A stretch of DNA of 45,486 bases from an uncultured Nocardioides sp. GTDB taxonomy: Bacteria > Actinomycetota > Actinomycetes > Propionibacteriales > Nocardioidaceae. Location: contig NZ_CADCUP010000070.1 of the NCBI RefSeq assembly GCF_902805925.1, positions 1 through 45,486 of the forward strand. Reading direction: 5' to 3'. The notes under the pieces were generated by a model. It was not told the origin of the DNA. It searched no databases and was given only the letters and a program-made list of their open reading frames with translations. A program made the position numbers and the translations under genes. Shown here piece by piece: positions 1-13,373 of the stretch (positions are counted from its first letter, which is position 1; each line of letters starts with the position of its first letter).

Positions 1-1
1 C

Positions 2-706
2 TGGGTGGCGCTGCAGCTCGCGTTCGGGGAGACCGGCCGGTCGGCGTCCAGCACCGGCGCGCTGAAGGAGCTGGCCAGCCAGCCGTTCGGCGGGGTCGCG
101 ATCTGGGCCGTGGCCCTCGGCATGACGCTGCTGGTGGTGTGGCGGCTGGTGGAGGCGTTCTTCGGCCACGAGCAGGAGGACGGCAAGAAGAAGCTCGGCA
201 AGGTCGCGAGCTCGCTCCTCAAGGCCGTCATCTACGGCGTGGTGGCGTTCAGCGCCTTCACCGTCGCGCTGCGGTCCGGCGGCGGTGGCGGCGGCGGCGA
301 GGACACCCTGACAGCGAGGGTGATGAACCTTCCCGGCGGCCAGGTGCTGGTCGTCCTCGGAGGCCTCGCCGTCATCGCGTACGGCGGGTTCACCGCCTGG
401 CGCGGCTGGAGCGAGAAGTTCCTGGAGCACCTGGACGTCCAGGGCAAGACCGGTCACGACGGCCGCGCCTTCCGGATCTTCGGCAAGGTCGGCTACCTCG
501 CCAAGGGCGTCGCGGTGGGCGTCGTGGGCGGCCTCTTCGTCTACGCCGGCCTCACGCACGACGCCGACGAGGGAGGTGGCCTCGACGAGGCGCTGCGCAC
601 CGTGCTCGAGCAGCCGTTCGGCCCGTACCTCCTGGCCGCGATCGCGCTGGGCATCGGCTGCTACGGGTTGTTCTGCTTCGCCCGCGCGCGCCACCTCGAC
701 CGCTGA
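2..706 (+). CDS. DUF1206 family membrane protein (5' end outside window)
   Basis: The reading frame is open at the left edge, so the gene begins upstream of the window; a GTG at 5 is in frame but is probably internal. Five hydrophobic segments are visible, in pairs separated by charged loops. The DUF1206 family normally has three pairs of membrane segments, so about one segment is missing upstream. Typical family cues are the repeated QPFG-type motif before a membrane segment and the RGW motif after one. A glycine run followed by acidic residues lies in the loop near codons 93-101. The function of the family is unknown; it is an inner-membrane protein. It precedes the pyr operon in the same direction but is separated from it by about 110 bp holding a promoter, so it is probably not part of it. 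Confidence 0.85.
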   Translation, partial: WVALQLAFGETGRSASSTGALKELASQPFGGVAIWAVALGMTLLVVWRLVEAFFGHEQEDGKKKLGKVASSLLKAVIYGVVAFSAFTVALRSGGGGGGGEDTLTARVMNLPGGQVLVVLGGLAVIAYGGFTAWRGWSEKFLEHLDVQGKTGHDGRAFRIFGKVGYLAKGVAVGVVGGLFVYAGLTHDADEGGGLDEALRTVLEQPFGPYLLAAIALGIGCYGLFCFARARHLDR

Positions 707-747
707 CCTCGACCGCAACCCCGACCGCTGGGCCGTCGGGCCGCTGG

Positions 748-753
748 TAGGGT
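748..753 (+). promoter_or_regulatory. -10 box of the pyr operon promoter
   Basis: TAGGGT, about 8 nt before the likely transcription start near 761. The same GGTAGGGTCG string occurs ahead of carA at 3606-3615, where it is followed by the same leader, which supports its role as a promoter. No clear -35 hexamer is seen. Confidence 0.55.
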
Positions 754-764
754 CGCCGCGATCG

Positions 765-2294
<1,530 letters not shown>

Positions 2295-2298
<4 letters not shown>

Positions 2299-3587
2299 GC
2301 CTCGTGATCAAGGGGGCGGCGCTGCTCGGCGGCGCCGCCGCCGACCTGCTCGTCGACGACGGCGTCATCCGGGACGTGGGCTCGGTGCCGGCGCCGAGGG
2401 GCGCCACCGTGCTCGACGCCGACGGCCTCGTCGCGCTGCCCGGCCTGGTCGACCTCCACACGCACCTGCGCGAGCCGGGCCGCGAGGACGCCGAGACGGT
2501 GCTCACCGGCTCGCGGGCCGCGGCCGTCGGGGGATTCACCGCCGTCCTGGCCATGGCCAACACCGATCCCGTCACCGACACCGCCGAGGCGGCCGAGCGC
2601 GTCCTCGACCTCGGCCGGGCGGCCGGCCTGGTCGACGTGCAGCCGGTGGGCGCCGTCACCCGGGGGCTGGCCGGGGAGGAGCTCGCCGAGCTGGGACTGA
2701 TGGCCCGGTCGCGCGCGCGGGTCCGTGTCTTCTCCGACGACGGGAGGTGCGTGCACGACGCCCGGGTGATGCGCCGGGCGCTGGAGTACGTCAAGGCGTT
2801 CGGCGGCGTCATCAGCCAGCACGCGCAGGACCCCCAGCTCGCCGGGCCCACCGCCTGCTGCCACGAGGGCGAGCTGTCGGGCCGCCTCGGCCTGCCGGGC
2901 TGGCCCGGGATCGCTGAGGAGGTGATCGTGGCGCGTGACGTCATGCTCGCCCGCCACACCGGCTCCCGCGTGCACGTCGCCCACGTCAGCACCGCCGGGT
3001 CCGTGGAGGTGCTGCGCTGGGCCCGGGCGCAGGGGATCGACGTCACCGCCGAGGTGACCCCGCACCACCTGCTGCTCACCACCGACCTGCTCGGGGGCTA
3101 CGACCCCACCTTCAAGGTCAACCCGCCGCTGCGCCCCGACGAGGACGTGGTCGCCCTGCGCGCCGCCCTGGCCGACGGGACGATCGACGCGGTGGCCACC
3201 GACCACGCGCCGCACGCCCGCCACGACAAGGAGCACGCCTTCGTCGACGCGGCGTTCGGCATGCTGGGGCTGGAGACGGCGCTCTCGGTCGTCCGCACCG
3301 CGATGCCCGAGTCCTTCGGGTGGCCCGACGTGGCGCGGGTGATGTCGCAGGCGCCCGCGCGGATCGCCGGGCTCGCCGGGCACGGCGGCTCGCTCGCGGT
3401 GGGGGAGCCGGCCCACGTGACGCTGGTCGACGCCTCGGCCGCGGTCACCGTCGACCGCGACGCCTCGGTGTCGATGTCGCGCAACAACCCCTGGCACGGG
3501 CGCTCGCTGACCGGCGCGGTGGTGCACACCGTGCGGGCCGGCACGGTGACGGTGCGGGACGGCGCTCTGCGGCCGGACGGGGACTGA
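2295..3587 (+). CDS. pyrC: Dihydroorotase (type I)
   Basis: 430 residues; an amidohydrolase-fold zinc enzyme that cyclises carbamoyl-aspartate to dihydroorotate. The first metal motif is HTH at residues 55-57 ([10 protein letters not shown]). Later metal ligands are visible in SQHAQD, HVAHVST and TDHAPH. The length and the [10 protein letters not shown] motif place it with the longer allantoinase-like type rather than the E. coli short type. The GTG start overlaps the pyrB stop in a GTGA. An 85-bp gap with its own promoter and PyrR leader follows before carA, so the coupled cassette pyrR-pyrB-pyrC ends here. Confidence 0.96.
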
Positions 3588-3607
3588 GACGCACCCCCTC
3601 CGTGCGG

Positions 3608-3613
3608 TAGGGT
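3608..3613 (+). promoter_or_regulatory. -10 box of the internal carA promoter
   Basis: TAGGGT in the gap after pyrC, inside the same GGTAGGGTCG string seen before pyrR. A weak -35-like TGAGAC lies at 3585-3590, overlapping the pyrC stop, with a 17-nt spacer. It suggests that carA and the genes after it can be transcribed independently of pyrR-pyrB-pyrC. Confidence 0.5.
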
Positions 3614-3626
3614 CGGCACCGCTCGA

Positions 3627-3667
3627 ACATCCTTTAACGATCCGTCCCGTGAGGCGGAGAAGGAGGT
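3627..3667 (+). promoter_or_regulatory. Second PyrR-binding RNA leader, before carA
   Basis: A near copy of the pyrR leader, with 40 of 41 bases the same. It has the same CCGTC/GGCGG stem, CCGTGA loop, and outer stem TCCTT (3630-3634) with AAGGA (3660-3664) covering the Shine-Dalgarno of carA. The only change, G to T at 3641, lies just outside the inner stem. It predicts that PyrR represses translation of carA and the coupled genes downstream separately from the first cassette. Confidence 0.83.
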
Positions 3668-3672
3668 ACGGC

Positions 3673-5015
3673 GTGCCGCGGCATGCATCCGCACTCACCC
3701 CAGCCGTGCTGGTCCTCGAGGACGGCCGGTCCTTCCACGGGAGGTCCTACGGCGCCGAGGGCGAGACGTTCGGGGAAGCGGTGTTCTCCACCGGGATGAC
3801 CGGCTACCAGGAGACGCTCACCGATCCCAGCTACCACCGGCAGGTCGTCGTGATGACCGCGCCCCACGTCGGCAACACCGGCATGAACGACGAGGACCTG
3901 GAGTCCTCGCGCATCTGGGTGTCCGGCTACGTCGTGCGCGACCCCGCGCGGGTCCCGTCGAGCTGGCGGTCGCGGCGCACGCTCGACGACGCGCTGCGCG
4001 AGCAGGGCGTGGTCGGCATCAGCGGCGTCGACACCCGCGCCCTGACCCGGCACCTGCGCGAGCGCGGCGCCATGCGGGTCGGCATCTCCTCCACCGGCGC
4101 GAGCGTCGCCGACGTGCTCGAGCGGGTGCGCGCCTCCGGCGAGATGACCGGCGCCAACCTGTCGGAGGCCGTCACCGTGCCCGAGGCGTACGTCGTGCCC
4201 GCGCAGGGCGAGCGGCGGTTCACCGTGGCGGCGGTCGACCTGGGCATCAAGGCCAACACCCCCCGGATGATGGCCGAGCGCGGCATCGAGGTGCACGTGC
4301 TGCCCGCGACCTCGAGCATCGAGGACGTGATGGCGGTGCGGCCCGACGGCCTCTTCTTCTCCAACGGCCCCGGCGACCCGGCGGCCACCACGGCCCAGGT
4401 CGAGCTGCTGCAGGAGGCGCTCGGGCGCGGGCTGCCCTACTTCGGCATCTGCTTCGGCAACCAGCTCTTCGGCCGGGCGCTCGGCTTCGGCACCTACAAG
4501 CTCACCTACGGCCACCGCGGCATCAACCAGCCGGTGATGGACCGCACGACCGGCAAGGTCGAGGTCACCGCCCACAACCACGGCTTCGCGGTCGACGCGC
4601 CGCTGGAGGGCAGCACGACCACGCCCTTCGGCGAGGCGTCGGTGAGCCACGTGTGCCTCAACGACGACGTCGTCGAGGGCCTGGAGCTGCGCGGCGCCGA
4701 CGGGGCGCTGAGGAGCTTCTCCGTGCAGTACCACCCCGAGGCCGCGGCCGGCCCGCACGACGCGGCGTACCTGTTCGACAGGTTCTGCGACCTGATGGGT
4801 CTCGATACACCTCGCTCGTCCCTCGCGAGGCACTCGACCACCGAGGGACCTGGCTCGTCCCTCGCGAGGCACTCGACCACCGAGGGACCTGGCTCGTCCC
4901 TCGCGAGGCACTCGACCACCGAGGGACGCGGCTCGTCCCTCGCGGGGCACTCGACCACCGAGGGACCTGGTTCGTCCCTCGCGGAGCACTCGACCACCGA
5001 AGCAGGGGGGGCCTG

Positions 5016-5016
<1 letters not shown>
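3673..5016 (+). CDS. carA: Carbamoyl-phosphate synthase small (glutaminase) subunit with repeat-derived tail
   Basis: 447 residues against about 380 usual for CarA. It hydrolyses glutamine and feeds ammonia to CarB. The class I amidotransferase triad is visible: nucleophile Cys260 in FGICFGNQ, and His354 and Glu356 in YHPEA. The N-terminal CPSase small-chain domain begins at LVLEDGRSF. The GTG start at 3673 sits 6 nt after AAGGAGG of the PyrR leader. The normal family end falls near DRFCDLMG; after it come about 67 residues made of a 13-residue unit ([13 protein letters not shown] and variants) encoded by five 39-bp DNA repeats. The stop overlaps the carB start as TGATG. The tail looks disordered and is probably neutral to catalysis, which is inference. 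Confidence 0.96.
4815..5006 (+). repeat. Five 39-bp tandem repeats inside the 3' end of carA
   Basis: Units begin at 4815, 4854, 4893, 4932 and 4971. Units 1 and 2 are identical, unit 3 differs at two bases, unit 4 also departs from unit 1 at a single base, and unit 5 decays at its end. Each holds a 10-bp palindrome CCTCGCGAGG (4821-4830 in unit 1, lost in units 4-5) and an inverted repeat GTCCCTCG/CGAGGGAC with a 16-nt loop. The unit length is a multiple of three, so frame is kept. The flanking GGTCTCGATAC plus ACTCGACCACCGAG resembles a dispersed intergenic palindromic repeat that I recall from Nocardioides-type genomes; that link is from memory and unchecked. Confidence 0.93.
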
Positions 5017-8344
<3,328 letters not shown>

Positions 8345-8345
<1 letters not shown>

Positions 8346-9412
8346 TGCCGTCCAGGACCACCGGGCCGTACCGACTGCTCTTCGACCACGCCTTCACCCG
8401 GGTCGACCCCGAGCGTGCGCACCACCTCGGGTTCGCGGCGATCCGGGCGGCCGAGCCGGTCGTGCGCCGGGCGCGGCAGCGCCGCGAGCGGCCGGGCCGA
8501 CCCGTCCGGGCCCTGGGCCTGGACCTCCCGCACCCGCTGGGGCTGGCCGCGGGCTTCGACAAGAACGCCCTGGGCATCGACGCCCTGGCGGCACTGGGCT
8601 TCGGGCACGTGGAGATCGGCACGGTCACGGCGCTGCCGCAGCCGGGCAACCCCCGGCCGCGGCTGTTCCGGCTGCCGGCCGACGGCGCGGTGGTCAACCG
8701 GATGGGATTCAACAACGACGGGGCGGCCGTCGTGGCGCAGCGGCTGGCACGCCGGGCGGCCGCCCGGCCCGCCACGGGCACCGTCGTCGGGGTGAACATC
8801 GGCAAGTCCAAGGTGGTGCCCGACGACGACGCGGCCGCCGTGGAGGCCGACTACCGCGCCAGCACCCGCCTGCTCACGCCGTACGCCGACTACCTGGTCG
8901 TCAACGTGTCCTCCCCGAACACCCCCGGCCTGCGCGACCTGCAAGCGGTCGAGAGGCTCGAGCCGCTGCTGCGCGCGGTGCGTGAGGAGGCCGACGCGAG
9001 CACCGGGCGCCGGGTGCCGCTGGTGGTGAAGATCGCCCCCGACCTCGACGACGACGACGTGCTCGCCGTCGCAGACCTGGCCCTCGCACTCGGGCTCGAC
9101 GGCATCTCGGCGACCAACACCACCATCGCTCGCGGCGGCCTGCACAGCGACGCCGCGCGGGTCACGGCGGTCGGCGCCGGCGGGCTGTCGGGACGACCGC
9201 TCACCACCCGGGCGCTGGAGGTGATGCGGCTGCTGCGGGGACGCGTGGGTGACGAGCTCACGCTGATCGGGGTCGGCGGCATCACCACGGCCGGCGACGC
9301 CGCCGCCCGGCTGGAGGCCGGCGCCACCCTGCTGCAGGGCTACACCGCGTTCGTCTACGAGGGTCCTGCGTGGCCGGGCCGCATCGTCGCCGGGCTGGCC
9401 GCCCGTGGGTGA
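8345..9412 (+). CDS. pyrD: Dihydroorotate dehydrogenase, quinone-dependent (class 2)
   Basis: 355 residues. It oxidises dihydroorotate to orotate with FMN and passes electrons to the membrane quinone pool. Class 2 is shown by the N-terminal extension ([18 protein letters not shown]), which forms the membrane-associating quinone tunnel, and by [13 protein letters not shown] with catalytic Ser190. [10 protein letters not shown] and the C-terminal GVGGI and [16 protein letters not shown] motifs are present. All key residues look intact, so this gene alone should cover the step. The ATG overlaps the carB stop (TGATG). The 3' end overlaps the next gene by 8 bp. Confidence 0.96.
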
Positions 9413-10226
9413 GCGCGACCCGCGCCACGTGCTGGCCGAGGTGCTCGCCAGCCGGCGGGCCGGCGCCTTCCGCCACCTCACCCTGACCGCCCGCGGCATC
9501 CCGGAGCTCTTCCGCCCCGGCACGTTCGTCGCCGCGTCGGTGGCGCCGACCCAGATGACGCGCCGGGCACTGTGGATCCACCGGGTCTCCCCGACCGGCA
9601 CCTTCGGCCCCACCCTCGACGTCGTGGTGGAGCCGCGCGGGGTCGGCGGCCGCTGGCTGGCCGACCTGACCGTGGGCGCCCGGGTGGAGCTCACCGGCCC
9701 GCTGGGCCGCCCGTTCTCCCTCCCGCGGGAGCCCGTCGCCTGCCTGCTGGTGGGCGAGGGCTGGTCGGCCGCGCCGCTCTTCCCGCTCGCGGAGCGGCTG
9801 CGGGACCGCCAGTCGGCGGTGACGTTCCTGCTCTCCGGGGCCGACGAGGCGCACCTGCTCACGCCCCGGGAGGCCCGCCGGATGGCGCGGGCCGCGCACG
9901 TCGTGACCGCCGACGGCTCGGTGGGCCGCCACGGCGACGTGATGTCCGTGCTGCCCGCGGTCCTGGAGTCGACCGGGGCCGCCGTCGTGTACGCCGCCGG
10001 GCCGACCGCGCTGCTGCGCGCGGTCGCCGGGGCGGCGGCCGCGGCCGGCGCGCAGAGCCAGGTGGCGCTCCAGGAGCCGCTGCCGTGCGGCACCGGCCTG
10101 TGCCGGGCCTGCGTGATCGGCGTCCGCGGCACCGACGGCGCGGCCCACCAGGTGCGCGCCTGCCTCGAGGGCCCGGTGCTGCCGGGCGACCGGGTCGCCT
10201 GGGAGTCGCTCGGGGGCGGCCGATGA
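9405..10226 (+). CDS. Divergent PyrK-like iron-sulfur flavoprotein (dihydroorotate dehydrogenase electron transfer subunit family)
   Basis: 273 residues with the ferredoxin-reductase layout of PyrK: a beta-barrel FAD domain, an NAD domain and a C-terminal [2Fe-2S] site. The four cluster cysteines are present at 228, 233, 236 and 253. GPLGRPF resembles the family GPLG motif. Other motifs are degenerate: the FAD-binding RPxS is RRALW at 53-57, the glycine-rich LVGGGxG is LVGEGWSA, and the usual YACGP reads YAAGP. In class 1B enzymes PyrK links the PyrD flavin to NAD. Here its partner would be the next, also divergent, PyrD-like protein. The GTG start overlaps pyrD by 8 bp; the stop overlaps the next ATG. 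Family assignment is good, electron partners unknown. Confidence 0.8.
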   Translation: MGERDPRHVLAEVLASRRAGAFRHLTLTARGIPELFRPGTFVAASVAPTQMTRRALWIHRVSPTGTFGPTLDVVVEPRGVGGRWLADLTVGARVELTGPLGRPFSLPREPVACLLVGEGWSAAPLFPLAERLRDRQSAVTFLLSGADEAHLLTPREARRMARAAHVVTADGSVGRHGDVMSVLPAVLESTGAAVVYAAGPTALLRAVAGAAAAAGAQSQVALQEPLPCGTGLCRACVIGVRGTDGAAHQVRACLEGPVLPGDRVAWESLGGGR

Positions 10227-11062
10227 CCCTCGTCCTGCGCCACCCGGTGATGATCGCCGCCGGCTGCGGCGGCACCGGGCCCGAGCTGGCGCCGTACGTC
10301 GAGATGGCGGACCTGCCCTTCGTCACGCGCACCCTCACCCGCGACCCGCGCGCCGGCAGCCCCGGCGCCCGGATGGCCGAGTCGCCCAGCGGCCTGCTCA
10401 ACGCGATCGGCATGGACAACCCGGGAGTCGCCCACTTCCTCGAGCACGAGCTGCCCTGGCTGGTCCGGGCCGGCGCGCAGGTGTTCGTCTCGCTCGCCGG
10501 CTCGACGCTGGGGGAGTACGCCGAGCTGGCCCGCCGCGTCGGTGCCGCCCCCGGCGTGGCCGGCATCGAGGTCAACGTGTCGGCACCCGACCCGGGCGGA
10601 GCCGGCATCTTCGAGGCCCGAGAGCCGTTCCACGCGGCCAGCGCGGTGGCCGCCGTGCGCCGGGCGACGCCCGCCGACCTGCCGGTCCTCGCCAAGCTGC
10701 GACCCGACGTGGCACGCGTGGTCGAGTCGGCCCGGGCGGCGGTCGAGGCCGGTGCCACCGCGGTGGTCGTGGGCAACGCCGTCCCCGCAGCCCTGCCCGG
10801 CGGGCGGCCGGCCGGACTGACCGGCCCCGCCATCGCCCCGGTGGCCCTGCGGTGCGTCACCGAGGTCTGCGGCCGGCTGCCGCAGGTCGTCGTGGTGGGC
10901 TGCGGCGGCGTCGCCGACGTCGCCGGGGCCCGCGCGCTGCTCGGCGCCGGCGCTGCCGCCGTCCAGGTCGGCACCGCCCTGCTCCGCGACCCCACCACCG
11001 CCATGCGGCTCCTGGCCGCCCTCGGCACCGACCCCAGCACCCGTCCCCGGGAGGAACCGTGA
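10223..11062 (+). CDS. PyrD class 1B-like protein lacking the catalytic base
   Basis: 279 residues; TIM-barrel flavoprotein related to class 1 dihydroorotate dehydrogenase. The NAIGMDNPGV, AKLRPD, GLTGPAIAP and AAAVQVGTAL segments align with class 1B. The active-site loop, normally NxSCPN, reads NVSAPD: Ala121 replaces the catalytic cysteine and Asp123 replaces asparagine. The lysine of the VTKS motif is Arg36. Since the same operon has an intact class 2 PyrD, this protein may have lost dihydroorotate oxidation and gained another role with the PyrK-like protein. The reading frame is clean and coupled on both sides (ATGA before, GTGA after), so it is not a decaying pseudogene. The new activity is unknown. 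Confidence 0.8.
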   Translation: MTLVLRHPVMIAAGCGGTGPELAPYVEMADLPFVTRTLTRDPRAGSPGARMAESPSGLLNAIGMDNPGVAHFLEHELPWLVRAGAQVFVSLAGSTLGEYAELARRVGAAPGVAGIEVNVSAPDPGGAGIFEAREPFHAASAVAAVRRATPADLPVLAKLRPDVARVVESARAAVEAGATAVVVGNAVPAALPGGRPAGLTGPAIAPVALRCVTEVCGRLPQVVVVGCGGVADVAGARALLGAGAAAVQVGTALLRDPTTAMRLLAALGTDPSTRPREEP

Positions 11063-11895
11063 CCACCGTCGAGCCGTTCGGGCGCCGGCTGCACCGCGCC
11101 ATGGAGGAGCGGGGCCGCTTCTGCGTGGGAATCGACCCGCACGCCGCGCTGCTGCGCGACTGGGGCCTGGGCGACGACGTCGCCGGGCTGGAGCGCTTCG
11201 CGCTGACCGTGGTGGAGGCCGTGGCGCCCGTGGTCGGCGTGGTCAAGCCGCAGAGCGCCTTCTTCGAGCGGTTCGGCAGCCGGGGGGTGGCCGTGCTCGA
11301 GCGGGTCGTCGCCGAGTCGCGGGCCGCCGGTGCCCTGGTGCTGCTCGACGTCAAGCGCGGTGACATCGGGTCCACCAGCCAGGCCTACGCCGACGCCTAC
11401 CTCGACCCCGCCTCACCGCTGGCCTCCGACGCGATCACCGCCAGCCCCTACCTCGGCTTCGGCTCCCTGGACCCGATGATCGACACCGCCCGCCGCCACG
11501 GGGCGGGGGTGTTCGTCCTCGCCCTGACCTCCAACAGGGAGGGGCCCGAGGTGCAGCACGCCCGCGCCGGCGGGGCCACCGTCGCCGGCACCGTGCTCGA
11601 CCACCTGCGGCGGCTCGACGCGGGCGCGGAGCCCCTCGGCGACTTCGGGGCGGTGGTCGGCGCCACGATCGGCGACACGACCGAGGACCTCGACTTCGGC
11701 GGCCCCGTCCTCGCGCCGGGGTACGGCGCCCAGGGCGGCACGACCGCCGACCTGCTCCGGATCTTCGGCCGGGCGGCCCGGCACGTGCTCCCGACGTCCT
11801 CGCGCGAGGTGCTCGCCGCGGGACCCGACACCGGGGCGCTGCGGGACGCAGCCCGGCGCGGCAACGACGCGGTCGTCGCCCTCGGCGGCGCGTGA
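11059..11895 (+). CDS. pyrF: Orotidine 5'-phosphate decarboxylase (type 2)
   Basis: 278 residues, the longer actinobacterial type. It converts OMP to UMP, the last step of the pathway. The active-site signature LLDVKRGDIGSTSQAYADAY is present, with the Asp-Lys-Asp core, as is the N-terminal VGIDPHAALL motif. The GTG start overlaps the preceding stop, and a GGGAGGAA ribosome site lies just upstream. It closes the operon; no obvious hairpin terminator follows. Being last in the cassette led by carA, it should be controlled by the second PyrR leader. Confidence 0.96.
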   Translation: MTTVEPFGRRLHRAMEERGRFCVGIDPHAALLRDWGLGDDVAGLERFALTVVEAVAPVVGVVKPQSAFFERFGSRGVAVLERVVAESRAAGALVLLDVKRGDIGSTSQAYADAYLDPASPLASDAITASPYLGFGSLDPMIDTARRHGAGVFVLALTSNREGPEVQHARAGGATVAGTVLDHLRRLDAGAEPLGDFGAVVGATIGDTTEDLDFGGPVLAPGYGAQGGTTADLLRIFGRAARHVLPTSSREVLAAGPDTGALRDAARRGNDAVVALGGA

Positions 11896-11957
11896 CCCGG
11901 CCGGAGCAGCAGGCGCCGCACGCGGGTCGCGTACCGCTCGCCGGAGAGGACCCGGCG

Positions 11958-11987
11958 TTGCCAGTGGTCCTCGCGCCTGACTAAATT
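11958..11987 (+). promoter_or_regulatory. Promoter of mihF-gmk
   Basis: TTGCCA (11958-11963) and TAAATT (11982-11987) with an 18-nt spacer. This is an unusually AT-rich pair for the window and lies in the 150-bp gap after pyrF. It implies a leader of about 50 nt before mihF. The rest of the gap shows no gene. Confidence 0.55.
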
Positions 11988-12045
11988 GAGGCGCTGCTGG
12001 AGCTCGTCGTCCGGCGTGCAGCCCCTCCGACCGACAGGACCGCCC

Positions 12046-12366
12046 GTGGCACTGCCCTCGCTCACCCCCGAACAGCGTCAGGCGGCCCTGGAGAAGGCCG
12101 CCGCCTCCCGGCGGGAGCGGGCGGAGGTCAAGAACCGGCTGAAGAACTCCGGCGCCTCCATCGCCGACGTGCTCAGCGAGGGCCAGCAGAACGACGTCAT
12201 CGGCAAGATGCGCGTGGTCGACCTGCTGCAGTCGATGCCCGGCCTGGGCAAGGTGCGGGCCCGCCAGACGATGGAGCGGCTGGGCATCGCCGAGAGCCGC
12301 CGCGTGCGTGGCCTCGGCACCAAGCAGGTGGCCGCGCTGGAGCGCGAGTTCGCCCCGGGCGAGTGA
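12046..12366 (+). CDS. mihF: Integration host factor, actinobacterial type
   Basis: 106 residues. A small nucleoid-associated DNA-binding protein found only in actinobacteria, needed for phage L5 integration in mycobacteria and involved in nucleoid structure. The sequence matches the family closely: the N-terminal [13 protein letters not shown] helix, the basic [12 protein letters not shown] region, and the [18 protein letters not shown] helix-hairpin-helix-like DNA-binding part. The GTG at 12046 (VALPSLTP) is chosen because family members begin here. The location directly before gmk is conserved in actinobacteria. The stop overlaps the gmk start (GTGA). Confidence 0.94.
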   Translation: MALPSLTPEQRQAALEKAAASRRERAEVKNRLKNSGASIADVLSEGQQNDVIGKMRVVDLLQSMPGLGKVRARQTMERLGIAESRRVRGLGTKQVAALEREFAPGE

Positions 12367-12965
12367 CCGACCCCGATCCGGCCGCCCCGAGGCCCTCGCG
12401 GCTCGTCGTCCTCGCCGGTCCCACCGCGGTCGGCAAGGGCACGGTCGCCGCCGACGTGCGTCAGCGGCACCCGGAGGTGTGGCTGTCGGTCTCCGCCACC
12501 ACGCGGGCACCCCGACCGGGTGAGCGGGACGGGGTGCACTACTGGTTCGTCTCCGACGAGGAGTTCGACGCCATGGTCGAGCGCGGTGAGCTGCTCGAGT
12601 GGGCGGTGGTGCACAAGCGCGCCCGCTACGGCACCCCGCGCCGCCCCGTCGAGGAGGCGCTGGCCCAGGGCCTGCCGGCCCTGCTCGAGATCGACCTCCA
12701 GGGCGCCCGCCAGGTCCGGGAGACCATGCCGGCGGCCCGCTTCGTCTTCCTGTCCCCGCCCTCGTGGGAGGAGCTCGTGCGCCGCCTGGTCGGCCGCGGC
12801 ACCGAGACCGAGGAGGAGCGCGAGCGCCGGCTCGAGACCGCGCGGGAGGAGCTGGCGGCCGAGGACGAGTTCGACGTCACCATCGTCAACCACGAAGTTC
12901 ACGCTGCCGCCGAGGAGTTGGTAGGCTTGATGATGCTCGACGACGAACACTCGTTCGACCAGTGA
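12363..12965 (+). CDS. gmk: Guanylate kinase
   Basis: 200 residues, the usual size. It phosphorylates GMP and dGMP to the diphosphates in the cytosol. The P-loop GPTAVGKGT is at 19-27, followed by the GMP-binding segment [21 protein letters not shown] and the lid region with arginines. The GTG start overlaps the mihF stop, so the two are translated together. rpoZ follows 50 bp later, the standard gmk-rpoZ pairing. Confidence 0.97.
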   Translation: MTDPDPAAPRPSRLVVLAGPTAVGKGTVAADVRQRHPEVWLSVSATTRAPRPGERDGVHYWFVSDEEFDAMVERGELLEWAVVHKRARYGTPRRPVEEALAQGLPALLEIDLQGARQVRETMPAARFVFLSPPSWEELVRRLVGRGTETEEERERRLETAREELAAEDEFDVTIVNHEVHAAAEELVGLMMLDDEHSFDQ

Positions 12966-13015
12966 TCGAGCGATCCCCCGCCATTGACGTGGCCGACAAT
13001 CTGCGAGGCTGACGC

Positions 13016-13360
13016 GTGTCTGCACCCAACATCGCCGCCGTGGGCGTGACCAACCCCCCGATCGACGACCTGCTCACCAAGACCGACAGCAAGTACAAGC
13101 TGGTCCTCTACAGCGCCAAGCGTGCCCGGCAGATCAACGCCTACTACTCCCAGCTCGGTGAGGGCCTCCTGGAGTACGTCGGCCCGCTGGTCGACACCCA
13201 CGTGCAGGAGAAGCCCCTGTCGATCGCGCTGCGCGAGATCGCCGGCGACCTGCTCACCTGCGAGGACGTCGACCCGGCCGAGCTCGCCGCCGAGGAGGCC
13301 GCTGCCAAGGCCGCCCGCGACGAGGCCGCCGCCGGCTCGACCGACCCGTTCAGCTCCTGA
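13016..13360 (+). CDS. rpoZ: RNA polymerase omega subunit
   Basis: 114 residues. It binds the beta-prime subunit and helps RNA polymerase assembly. The family core is clear: [17 protein letters not shown], then [12 protein letters not shown], and [10 protein letters not shown]. The C-terminal tail is alanine and glutamate rich, as usual in actinobacteria. The GTG start is chosen from family alignment. A TTGACG at 12984-12989 lies upstream but no convincing -10 pairs with it, and no strong Shine-Dalgarno is seen. The protein is probably co-transcribed with gmk. Confidence 0.96.
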   Translation: MSAPNIAAVGVTNPPIDDLLTKTDSKYKLVLYSAKRARQINAYYSQLGEGLLEYVGPLVDTHVQEKPLSIALREIAGDLLTCEDVDPAELAAEEAAAKAARDEAAAGSTDPFSS

Positions 13361-13373
13361 GCTGCACCCTGCG

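Noticed and set aside
4815..5006. CRISPR array
   Set aside because: The 39-bp units are directly adjacent with no spacers and are translated as part of carA.
10223..11062. Second PyrD as a pseudogene
   Set aside because: The frame is full length, coupled at both ends and keeps most barrel motifs; only specific active-site residues differ.
12984..13010. Promoter before rpoZ (TTGACG with GAGGCT)
   Set aside because: The spacer is 15 nt and the -10 lacks the TA start; support is too weak to list.
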